Positions 22,425 to 31,434 of a stretch of DNA of 64,000 nt are shown piece by piece. The translations under genes were made by a program, and so were the position numbers. This DNA is from Pythium myriotylum. Its lineage: Eukaryota > Oomycota > Peronosporomycetes > Pythiales > Pythiaceae. The stretch spans positions 498,501 through 562,500 of the forward strand of contig JALJCQ010000030.1 of NCBI GenBank assembly GCA_023091665.1, in the 5' to 3' direction. The notes beneath the pieces were generated by a model, which saw only the letters and a list, made by a program, of their open reading frames with translations, was not told where the DNA came from and made no database searches. How positions within the stretch are numbered: position 1 is the first letter of the stretch; the number at the start of each line of letters is the position of its first letter.

Positions 22425-22956
22425 ATGGACCTGACCCTCGATGAAGAAGGCGCGCAGGTCACGGCCGCCACGTCCTTCGACAGCAACTACCCGCCCAAGA
22501 ACATTCTTGATGGGTGTGTGCATCTAATAGCATCAGACCTCAAAGCCTTCGAACTCACATAATCTTCTAGGGATAACACCACCAAGTGGATGACCACAGG
22601 CGGCTTTCCGCAGGAGGTTGTTGTTCAGCTCGCAACGACTGCCTCAGTCTCACGCGTCAAGACTTGGAGCACAAACGTCAAGGAAGTCCAGGTTGAGGTC
22701 TGCAGTGGTCCGACTCCGAACAAGTGGGAGAAGCTTTATGAGACAAGTGAGCGCTTTTGCGTACTTGATTGATTTTTTTCACAAGACTAACTTCTCGAGT
22801 GCAGAGATCCCCGAGAGCGACGGGAATATGCAAGTGGAGAGTGAAAGTGTCAAGCCCGGCGACGCGTCGTTTATTAAGTTCAAGATCTTGTCTGGATGGA
22901 ACGACTTTGTCGCGCTCCACCGCGTGAGCGTCGAAGGCTCGACTGCTAGGAGATAA
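22425..22956 (+). CDS. IFT25: Intraflagellar transport protein 25 (HSPB11-like)
   Basis: Three exons (22425-22513, 22571-22746, 22805-22956) join to 138 residues. The order of motifs follows human IFT25: start MDLTLDEEGAQVTAATSFD, then YPPKNILDGDNTTKWMTTGG, FPQEVVVQL, and the end FVALHRVSVEGS. IFT25 is a jelly-roll protein that pairs with IFT27 in the IFT-B complex and carries cargo in flagella. Its presence implies that the organism makes flagellated zoospores. The two introns both restore the family reading (GG|G before GATAAC, A|AG before ATCCCC). A GA-rich tract lies just after the stop. Confidence 0.92.
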
Positions 22957-22963
22957 GAACAAC

Positions 22964-23002
22964 GAGAAAGAGAGAGAGAGAAGAAGAAGAGAAAGAGAGA
23001 GA
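22964..23002. repeat. GA-rich simple repeat
   Basis: This is a purine tract of GA and GAA units in the spacer between the convergent IFT25 and type II membrane protein genes, 46 bases before the stop of the latter. It lies in the 3' UTR. Confidence 0.85.
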
Positions 23003-23047
23003 ATACAGAGGACCGGATAATGGGGAAATGCATCACTTGTATTTGAG

Positions 23048-24051
23048 CTAGACTGATGACTGGATTTCGAAAACAACGGACGAGCCGGAAACGGGAAACC
23101 GTGGGAGGTGGAAGGTGAAGGCACTGATCGGACGGAGCGATCTTGTCACGAGAATGCGATTATCCTTGGAGGCCTCTTGGTAGAGCCGTGCGAAGGGGTC
23201 AACGAAGATATCCGCTTCTGTCCCAATAACCTGCGAGTTTCCGACTAGGACCAGTAGGTGATCGTTGCCAACAGAAGCCGTCATGCGACGAAGCCAGTTG
23301 GCGGCATGTGTGTCCGAATGGGGATAGCAGGGGGAGAATGTCCCGATGCGAAGAGCTGCGTGGTACCGGATCGTGGGTCTGTTATGGACAGGGGTCAGCT
23401 CGTGGAACTTTTATCTGTCGCCAGGGCACGTACTGCAGTCTAATCCACTGCGCGGTGGACTCTAAGTTGGATGTTTTCTGTAGTATGCTTGGCTAATCCC
23501 ACCAGGAGAAGATTTGTGTGTTTAGAAGGTTATTGCAACGGCGTCGATCCTCCTACCTCGTCCACTCTCCACATATTCCGATTGTAGAATACAATGGAGC
23601 TGGCGCCTCGGACAGCTTCATGCTCTGGTAGTGCGGATGCGACCACTTCGAGAGCCTTCGTGGATGGTGAGTCGAAAACAATAACAAGATCTGGGGCGAC
23701 TCGCTTCGTGAACGCGTACAAATTGTCGTGCGAATTGTCGCCATCAATGACACTAAGATTCATCGACATCAATCCAGTGTAGACTGGCGAGCTTGCTGGG
23801 TGATGGCCAAGTTTGGACACTATGTGTTGCTTAAGCACAGGGTGGGCCATGCCAGTTGTTCGTATAGCGTGTAGTGAGGTCCCGATAAGCCCGAAGACAA
23901 ACAATACCAGGAGCGAGATAAACTGCAAAAGCCGAGCGGCTATATCACGTCGTCCAGGTTTTACTGACTTATGCTGCAATGGCTCACTTGCTGCTCGGGC
24001 TGCTGGAAGCCCGGCATCCTCTGCCACGTCTGTCTTCCTCGGTCGGTTCAT
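23048..24051 (-). CDS. Unrecognised type II membrane protein
   Basis: Three exons (24051-23557, 23477-23434, 23378-23048) give 289 residues; all phases close (GAG|AAA, CA|A). The middle exon is only 44 nt. A basic cytoplasmic N-terminus is followed by one membrane segment (LLQFISLLVLFVFGLIGTSL, about residues 41-62) and a soluble lumenal domain of about 220 residues. That domain contains DGDNSHDNLYAF, PDLVIVFDSPS and VGNDHLLVLVGNSQVI, an alternating beta/alpha pattern reminiscent of a Rossmann-like or hydrolase fold. No family is recognised. The topology resembles Golgi-resident enzymes, but no catalytic motif can be named. It is tandem with RNASEH2B on the minus strand. Confidence 0.75.
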
Positions 24052-24226
24052 ATTTGATCTGTTGTTGTACCATGCCTCATAACTGCATGGAAGTTACTCG
24101 AAGGGGAGCAAACCGTGACCTTTCGAGCTCTTCGTTGGACTTCACAGATTTGCAAAGTCGTCTGGAGTATATGACATTTTTCGTTTATACGGGTGGGGTG
24201 GGCTAGGATCATCTAAGGTGCAGATT

Positions 24227-25333
24227 CTACTTTTTACCAAAGAATGACGAGATCGATTTCATGCCTGAACGATCGACGTTTGCAAGCTTGCTCTTCTTCT
24301 TAGTCGCTGAATTGTTTGCAGGAGCTGCAGTTCGCTTGGATGGTGTCGAGCCGGCTGGTTCAGGGGCAGCACGGCGGTCGAAACGACGGATTGCATCGAG
24401 TGGTTCGCTCGCATTGGACGTCGAAGCTGGAGCAGCCGAGTCAACTGTGATGCTGTAAAAACGGTCAGATATTAATCACTTGATAGGAATGGGCAGCCAC
24501 GAAACACAACCGTACTTTAGGTGCTTGATCAAAGTCGGCACAAGGCTGGACGGAATGTAGTCACCAATCACATCCACAGCATCTCGATGATACCGAGCGA
24601 TCTGTTCTGGGGTGAGTTCTCCTTCCACAACAGATGCACTCTCCTCGGGCTTGGCTGCTTCTTGCCCTGGCAGCGCGAACTTGGCGTCGAATGCACGGGC
24701 TGAATCTGCCTTAGCAGCGCTTTCGGCCAATACTCGAGCCACACGCTTAGCTTTGGTCTCGAGCCATTGGAGGATCTTGGTCTCGTTCGCTCGCACGTAC
24801 AGGTTGTCGATGGCCTCGTCGCCAGTGTACTGGACATCACAGATGAGCTCGATCTTGGTCTGCGTGATCGTTGGGCCAAGCTGAAACCACCACGTATTCT
24901 GGTCGCGCGAAAGCAGGTCGTACGTCGAGAGATATCGTTCCTTCTGGTCCACGACGGCGTGAAGCAGCACGAACAGCGGATCCATCGGTGTCAACATTAC
25001 AAGGCTGCCATCTACAACGCGCTATATCAGCGACCGACCGACGACATGCATACTTCTCCACAAATCACTACCTTGTTGCACGCCACTCCCGACAAACCAA
25101 CTCCTGTTCTTGTCGCTACTGGCGCCGACTCGCTGCAGCTCCAGCAGCCGATGTGACGCGGGCTCGAGCGCGAGCTGCCGCTTGCGCACGACGCTGGCGC
25201 TGGCTCCACGTCCATGGCGGCTCGTCCACGTTACGATCGAGTAGAGAGGCGAGTCGGTCGCGTCGCCGTGGAAGCGCGAGAGCTTGGCGCTCGCAGGCAG
25301 CGTCGGCGCGACCACCACAGTCTTGCGACCCAT
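24227..25333 (-). CDS. RNASEH2B: Ribonuclease H2 subunit B
   Basis: Three exons (25333-25072, 25011-24516, 24452-24227) give 327 residues. The N-terminal triple-barrel region includes MLTPMDPLFVLLHAVVD, close to the human pattern. The helical part has KILQWLETKAKRVARVL and VIGDYIPSSLVPTLIKHL. The C-terminus ends DRSGMKSISSFFGKK, the PCNA-interacting (PIP-like) box seen in human RNASEH2B. The subunit is a scaffold of the trimeric RNase H2 that nicks DNA at embedded ribonucleotides and removes RNA-DNA hybrids; the PIP box recruits it to PCNA. The start MGRKTVVVAP was chosen because splicing to the next exon keeps frame. E2F-like sites lie 60-110 bases upstream of the start. Confidence 0.93.
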
Positions 25334-25367
25334 TCTCGAGGAGACTCGAATTGCACTCTCCAAGCAC

Positions 25368-25441
25368 GTAGCATAAACTTTCGGAGGTAGCTTTGGCGCC
25401 AAAATGGGGCGACCAGGTAGTCAACTGTTGGCGCCAAATTT
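25368..25441. promoter_or_regulatory. E2F-type promoter module upstream of RNASEH2B
   Basis: Two palindromes, TTTGGCGCCAAAA (25392-25404) and TTGGCGCCAAATTT (25428-25441), match the E2F/DP consensus TTTSSCGC on both strands. They are joined by GGGCGACCAGG and preceded by ATAAACTTTCG (25372-25382). The module starts 35 bases upstream of the RNASEH2B ATG. The same elements recur at 26078-26258 before LIG1. Binding is inferred, not shown. Confidence 0.6.
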
Positions 25442-25695
25442 CTGTTTCGTGTCGCCTCCATCTCCCGATGAAGGTTTGATGGCCATCTCATGTGTATTGG
25501 TATCAACCATGCGCATCTACGAATATCGTGATCCAACACCAGACGAGCATACAGCCGTAAGTTCAAGAATAACACCGGCGAGGTTCTTCGGAGAGACCTT
25601 TACTGGGAGACCCACGCGCCACGCTGCAGGTCGTGTTAGCATGGCGTGAAGACTACCGCGATGTGAAGCTCGAGTGGTCTTGTTAGGACGTGAGT

Positions 25696-26046
25696 TTAGA
25701 GAGATAGAATCCATCCAAAAGAGCTGCTGTCTGGCTTTGCATACAGATCGTCGACGAACTCGTTGATGGGAGAGCGGACGTAGTGCTTATAGCACATAAT
25801 CGAAACGGCTGTACTAAAGTCATTCCGAAGCAGTTGGAAAGCAGATGCAATGGCCCAGCCCTCGTATGTCAGATTTCCACCATCAGTTTGTAAACATTGT
25901 AGCAATGTGAAGTTCGCACATGAGGATTGGAACGGATGCCGAGATGAGACAGGTCGCTCGCTGCTTCTGGCACTCGCTATCCCCTTGACTAACAGAGTTC
26001 TTATGACAATATCCCAATCCCTTGACATCTTTTCACTTCGTCCCAT
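25696..26046 (-). CDS. Possible small gene or fragment, 116 residues
   Basis: An open frame from ATG (MGRSEKMSRDWDIVIRTLLV) runs to a stop at 25696. Its first three residues (MGR) and the 55 bases upstream, including ATAAACTTTCG, resemble the start region of RNASEH2B, so its promoter appears to be a duplicate of that gene's. The rest (LTYEGWAIASAFQLLRND, HYVRSPINEFVDDLY) looks protein-like but matches no family I know and is not similar to RNase H2B. It may be a real small gene sharing a bidirectional promoter with LIG1, one exon of a longer gene, or a decayed fragment. The 25442-25695 stretch downstream holds no other gene. Confidence 0.35.
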   Translation of the reverse strand: MGRSEKMSRDWDIVIRTLLVKGIASARSSERPVSSRHPFQSSCANFTLLQCLQTDGGNLTYEGWAIASAFQLLRNDFSTAVSIMCYKHYVRSPINEFVDDLYAKPDSSSFGWILSL

Positions 26047-26077
26047 TCGCGTTGGAAGTTCGATGCTCGCACTTGAA

Positions 26078-26258
26078 GTAGTATAAACTTTCGTAGGTCA
26101 TTGTGAGGCCTTTCGTAATAACGCATTATGCCTCACTAATGAGTCAGTATGTATTCCGAGAGGTCCATCCCGCGCCAAAATCGGGCGACCAGGAAGTCAC
26201 CAGTTGCAACTCTCAACCCACACGCGGGTTTTTGGGTGATGAGTAAAGTTGGCGCCAA
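26078..26258. promoter_or_regulatory. Second copy of the E2F-type promoter module, upstream of LIG1
   Basis: ATAAACTTTCG (26083-26093) is followed about 70 bases later by GCGCCAAAAT-C-GGGCGACCAGG (from 26172) and TTGGCGCCAA (26249-26258). The 35-base core at 26172 matches the one at 25396 at about 31 of 35 positions by eye. The last palindrome is 25 bases from the LIG1 ATG. It may drive LIG1 and the small minus-strand frame bidirectionally. Confidence 0.55.
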
Positions 26259-26282
26259 CTCACCAACAAACACCAACTTACC

Positions 26283-29225
26283 ATGGCAAGGCCCAAGCCC
26301 AAGACGCAGCAGAAGTCGATCACGTGAGTATATGCAGCTGGCGGTCGATGGAGGCGCCCGCGAGGATCTAAAAGGGTCTGGGCGTGTAGTGCGTTCTTCG
26401 GCGGAGCCGCCGCGCCGTCGCCGGCCAAGCGCAAGGCCGTAGAAGCCGAGAACGAGGCGCCGCAAGACAAGGCCTCGACGCCCGAGAAGAAGCGAAAGAC
26501 GGACGAGCCCGAGCCCAAGCAGTGCCCTGTCAAGGCCAAGGAACAAGAAGAGGTCAGCGAGGCATCCCCTGTGGAGGATAAGACGGAAGATGTCGAGATG
26601 GCGGAGGAAGAAGAGGAGGAGGAGGAAGAGGAGGAGAAGCCGATCGTGAAGAAGGCCGGACGCCGACGTCTGCGCCAGCGCGTTGTTGACGACGACGAGT
26701 TCTCGGACGACGATGAGACGCTGGGACTGAGTGCCAAGCCTGCGAAGAAGAACGAGATCGTAGAGATCGATATGGAGGATGAGGAGGAGGAAGAAGAGGA
26801 GATCAAGAAGAAAGAGGAAACAAAGGTGGAGAAGAAGGAAGTGAAGAAGACAAAGAAAGAGGACGCAAAGGCTGTCCCAGAGCCAGAAAAGGAGGATAAA
26901 GAGGACGAGGATGACGGCAGCGACGAGGCATACGAGGAAAACGGCAAGCAGGAGGAAGAAGAGGAAGAGGAAGAAGAGGAAGAAGAGGAAAAGCCCAAGA
27001 AGAAGAAAACTGCTACGCCGACTGCAGCAAGCGGATTCTTTGCCGGTCAGACGACCAAGAAGGAGACGAACAAGAAGGAAAAGGCTGAAGCGGCCAAGAA
27101 GGCTGCCAATACGGACACGGCCGTGGCGCCACTGGAAGATGATGTTGAAAGTATTCCTTACACGGCGCTTGCTGCTCTCTTCAGCAAGATCGAGATTTCC
27201 TCAAGTCGACTCGTGATTCAAGACCTCCTCTCCAACTTCTTCCGAGAGGTCATTCGTAAGGCCCCACAGGATTTGCTCGCTTGTATCTATCTGTGCGTCT
27301 GCACGGACCTCGCGCCGCCTTTTGAGAACCTTAAGATCGGCATCGGTGATGCCATTCTCATGAAGGCAATTGGCGAGGCCACGGGTACGAACCCAAAGTT
27401 CATCAAGGACATGTACCAGAAGGAAGGTGACCTTGGGAAGGTCGCGCAGAATGCTCGCTCGAAGCAAAACACACTGTCGTTTGCCGCAATTAAGCCTGCA
27501 GCCAGCGCGGCCAAACCAAACGTGCTCAGCGTCCCGGATGTTTACAACCAGTTCGTCAAGATTGCAAAGATGACGGGCAACAACTCCCAGCAGCAGAAGT
27601 GCTCGATCATCAAGAACCTACTCGTGAAATGTGAGAAAGACAAGAAAGCAAGCGGACAGAAAAGCGAGCAAGCAGCTGAAGGAGCAAAGTACATTATTCG
27701 CGGCCTTCAGGGCAAGCTGCGGATCGGTCTCGCAGAAAAGTCTATCCTTATGGGCCTGACGTACTCTTTCATGATAGAGAAGGACTCAAAAGACAAAGAG
27801 AAGCAGGAGAAGGCGCTCGCGTTCGTGAAGAAGGCATTCGCAGAGTGCCCCAGCTACAATGCTCTCGTACAGGCATTCCAAGATGTCCAGAAGGAAGTAG
27901 ATACACAACCGTTCCTCAAGGTTGACGACTTCGCTAAGGTCGCTGAACGCTGCGTTCTAACGCCTGGTACACCCGTGTCCCCCATGTTGGCACGCCCAAC
28001 GAAGGCCTACGCCATGGTTTTCGACCGTTTCCAGGGTCAGCCATTCACGTGCGAATACAAATACGATGGTGAGCGTGCACAGATTCACATTTTGCCAAAT
28101 GGTGAGATGGCCATTTTCTCCCGTAACTTTGAGAACTCGACGGAGCGTTTCCCGGATGTCAAATTGATGATTGCCAATGCTGCAAAGAAGAGCAATATCA
28201 AGAGCTGTATCGTCGATGCCGAGGTTGTGGCCGTCGACAAGGCCACTAACAAGCGCTTGTCGTTCCAGGTACTGAGCACGCGATCGCGGAAGAATGTGAA
28301 AGTGGAAGACATCAAAGTGCCTGTCTGTATTTACGCATTCGATTTGCTATTTCTAAATGGTGAGTCACTGCTCAAGGAGCCTCTACGAAAGCGCCGTGAG
28401 ATTCTTAAGGAGCAGTTCGAGATCGAAGATGGGTCGTTCGAGTTGGCAACATCGCTCGATGTCGACGGCGTGATGCCCGGTACCGACGATGCCGAGGCGA
28501 TGGAGATTGCCGTCGACAAGGTCCGCACGTTCCTCGAGGAAGCTGTGAAGGAAAATTGCGAAGGTCTGATGGTCAAGACACTTGAAAAAGACGCCACTTA
28601 TGAACCGGCAAACCGCTCACATAAATGGCTCAAACTCAAGAAAGATTACCTCGACGGTATCGGAGATTCTACGGATCTCGTTCCAATTGGTGCCTTCCAC
28701 GGTCGCGGCAAGCGAACTGGTGTATATGGCGCATACCTTCTTGCTTGTTATGACCCTGAGACCGAAATGTACCAGCCAATCACCAAGCTAGGCACCGGCC
28801 TGAACGACGAGCAACTCAAGGACTTTCACGCACAGCTGAAGGAGAAGGTGACTGACAAACCGCATCGCGACTATGCAATCACGGAAGCTATTAAGCCTGA
28901 TGTGTGGTTCGAGCCGAGCGTGGTCTGGGAGATTCTTGGTGCCGACTTGTCTATCTCCCCAAAATACACCGCGGCAATCGGTCATGTGGCTAAGGATAAA
29001 GGTATCTCGCTGCGGTTCCCTCGCTTCATTCGCATTCGCGATGACAAGGATACAACTCAGGCCACGTCTTCATCTCAGGTGAGACATTTTTTTTTTTGCA
29101 ATTTGGTGGGCTTACAGGGATTCGATGGGCTAATGCTGTGTGATTCGTAGATTGCTGATTTGTATCGAGCACAAGGACTGGCAACAGTCACTGGCGATGA
29201 TGATGACGACGATATGCTCATTTAA
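26283..29225 (+). CDS. LIG1: DNA ligase I (ATP-dependent)
   Basis: Three exons (26283-26323, 26390-29078, 29151-29225) give 934 residues. Splicing of the first intron creates QQKSITAFF at residues 9-17, a textbook PIP box for PCNA. A long Glu/Lys-rich disordered region follows (about 60-175). The DNA-binding domain begins near 205 (IPYTALAALFSKIE). The adenylation domain has the active-site CEYKYDGERAQIH with Lys571. The OB domain includes GRGKRTGVYGAYL and FPRFIRIRDDK. The end reads IADLYRAQG then an acidic tail. The enzyme seals Okazaki fragments and completes base and ribonucleotide excision repair. It is divergent from RNASEH2B and shares its promoter elements. Confidence 0.97.
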
Positions 29226-29283
29226 TGATACTTGGCCTTTTTGTTATATTTCAGGACGTGATGGAGATCAATACTAGTTACGT

Positions 29284-29901
29284 TTATGCCAGGCACTCGG
29301 TAAGCAGCCGCCACTCGCTTTCCTCGAAGCTGCCCGCCTCACCGAATCGCAGAGGCTCGATGGTTTCACGCACTCCTTGAGACTCAGGAAAGAAGAGTTC
29401 GATCGGCATCCCAACGCTGTCGTCATCACAGAACTCATCGAATGGTTCGTCATTGGCCATGACGCTCCAGTCAAGACTCAGCAAATCGGAAGCATCCGAC
29501 TCCAACTCGACAACGGGCGTTGTCTTGAGCTTCTTCATAGGAGAAGACGGTGACGGACTCTGGCTTCGCGGACGCTTGAGAGACACTGGGGAGGCTGTGG
29601 GTGTGGACTTGGCCACCATTTCTGGCAGCTCATAAGGCTTGCGTCGCACCAGCACATCGTGGCTGAACGTGCACACACTCGCACGAGTCTTCGTCCACTT
29701 GCAGAAACCAAAGTTGTTCAGCTGACGCTGGAAGCTCGCAAACTTGTTGTGTTTGAAGTAGCGAGGTAGCACGTATTGCTCGAGGCGAGCGATGTCGTGG
29801 ACTTGGAAGAAAGTACCGCAGGGCGACCATGCGATGATGGAGGTCGGCTCGGTGTCGAGAAGGTTGTAGAGGACGCGGAGGAACTTGGGAACGGACGCCA
29901 T
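29284..29901 (-). CDS. HSF-type DNA-binding protein, copy B'
   Basis: This 205-residue protein is the mirror copy of HSF-B. The HSF domain (residues 4-91) contains RQLNNFGFCK, with Cys where the left-arm copies have Arg; the same Cys occurs in HSF-A' and HSF-C. The tail keeps KRPRSQSPSPSSPMKKLK but diverges from HSF-B over the last 35 residues (FPESQGVRETIEPL versus FPESLAEVSEFIEPL) and ends ESEWRLLTECLA. The start was chosen as in copy B; an in-frame ATG 58 codons upstream exists in both arms. It is convergent with LIG1. The protein is intact, so both arms can supply product. Confidence 0.9.
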   Translation of the reverse strand: MASVPKFLRVLYNLLDTEPTSIIAWSPCGTFFQVHDIARLEQYVLPRYFKHNKFASFQRQLNNFGFCKWTKTRASVCTFSHDVLVRRKPYELPEMVAKSTPTASPVSLKRPRSQSPSPSSPMKKLKTTPVVELESDASDLLSLDWSVMANDEPFDEFCDDDSVGMPIELFFPESQGVRETIEPLRFGEAGSFEESEWRLLTECLA

Positions 29902-30502
29902 GGTGACGTTGTGTCGAGTTGGTCTCCGACTTTGAAGTGGCAAAGGATAAGGTAGATCGCGCAGCGTTCGTCTTCCTGGCCGAAGAACACGCGAGGAACA
30001 CAGATGGTAGAGCGTTCGGCGCACAGTCGGCGAACAACGCATTCGAGCAACTGGTTCGAGGACGAGTGTAGCCATTTCACTAGTCGCTATTCATCAAGAA
30101 GAGGTGGCCACGATCTTCCAGCAACGGCACGGTTCGGAGACAAGGCTAGCGGACCAAGTCTACATCCGTCACTGGGCTCATCATGTCCGTGCGAACAACT
30201 AGATGGCTGATCTACTCGGCAATTTTGCGATGGACTCGCGATCTAGCTCGCAACTCCTTCACCCAACCGCTAGGGAAGGTCACTCTACTGCTGCACGACC
30301 TACTTCCATGGCTCGTGACGTCCACCGTGAGTAGCGTTGAGCTTTCGATGTCGACAACCAGCCGAGCTATTAGAATTTACTAGTTGAACTCTGCAACAAC
30401 ATCACGGTTCGGAGAGAAAACACGAACACGCCAAGAAATGTTCGGGTGAAATGACTTTGTATTGAATAAATGGCATCTCTATATCATATCTGTCTCAACT
30501 AC

Positions 30503-31168
30503 CTAAAGGCACTCCATCAACTCACTCCACTCTTCTGACTCGAGTGTGTCAATGTCGAGCCCACAGCCACCAAGAACGAAAGCCGACTCGTCATCTCCAA
30601 GGAGCTCATCTACGTGGGAGGAGTCATCCAAATGCATCCAATCGATGTCATCGTCGCTCGCGGAAAGAAACTCAAGTGAGAAATCCACTAGGTGGTCCTC
30701 GTTGCCGTCGACGAGAAGGTCCACGAAGCTCTCGTCATCGCTGCCACCATCGTCATGCTTGCTCTTCTTCAGCTCGTTGGCTCCTTCGATTTCACTGCTG
30801 CTCTCTGAACTCGGGCTCTCACTTCGCTCGCGCTTCCCGCCAACCTTCACATGCGGTGAGACGATACCTCCCTGAGCAACGAGGTCGACCAACTCACTGG
30901 GTCGACATCTGACCAGCACATCGTGGCTGAACGTGCACACACTCGCACGAGTCTTCGTCCACTTGCAGAAACCAAAGTTGTTCAGCTGACGCTGGAAGCT
31001 CGCAAACTTGTTGTGTTTGAAGTAGCGAGGTAGCACGTATTGCTCGAGGCGAGCGATGTCGTGGACTTGGAAGAAAGTACCGCAGGGCGACCATGCGATG
31101 ATAGAGGTCGGCTCGGTGTCGAGAAGGTTGTAGAGGACGCGGAGGAACTTTGGTGCCTTGGTCGTCAT
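30503..31168 (-). CDS. HSF-type DNA-binding protein, copy A'
   Basis: This 221-residue mirror copy of HSF-A has about ten amino-acid differences. Most striking are GTFF for GAFF, ARLEQ for ARLKQ and FGFCK for FGFRK, all of which make its DNA-binding domain identical to that of its arm-mate HSF-B'. The tail is nearly unchanged and ends EWSELMECL. It is intronless and lacks HR-A/B. It lies just downstream of the membrane-protein gene on the same strand, and its upstream 230 bases are identical to those of HSF-A, so regulation is probably the same. Confidence 0.92.
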   Translation of the reverse strand: MTTKAPKFLRVLYNLLDTEPTSIIAWSPCGTFFQVHDIARLEQYVLPRYFKHNKFASFQRQLNNFGFCKWTKTRASVCTFSHDVLVRCRPSELVDLVAQGGIVSPHVKVGGKRERSESPSSESSSEIEGANELKKSKHDDGGSDDESFVDLLVDGNEDHLVDFSLEFLSASDDDIDWMHLDDSSHVDELLGDDESAFVLGGCGLDIDTLESEEWSELMECL

Positions 31169-31434
31169 ATTGTTATGTTAGAGTTGCTCTGTGGGAAGAT
31201 CCAAAAGTGAGCGATCGATTGACGAGAGCAATATCTCGATGACCAGCAAAAGAACGCGTGGGATCTGATCCCGAGAAAAGTCGAGCAACCCAACTGGCCG
31301 GTCGTTCCGCCATTCGAGAACCACGCGGAGTGTCGAACAGTGGTCGAGAGCGCAAAGGCGTTTCACAGTCACCGAGAGCGCGGAAAATGCCAGCAATCCA
31401 GGTGGTTTGAAGTGGACCACATCAATGTAGCCAT

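Larger units (their letters stand above)
29284..31398. repeat. Right arm of the large inverted repeat
   Basis: This is the mirror of 1-2120, carrying HSF-B' and HSF-A' on the minus strand. Non-coding parts (30190-30480 and 31170-31398) appear identical to the left arm. The inner end coincides with the HSF-B' stop codon, 58 bases after the LIG1 stop. The outer end cannot be determined because the left arm runs off the window. The 29902-30502 spacer contains no gene. Confidence 0.85.
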
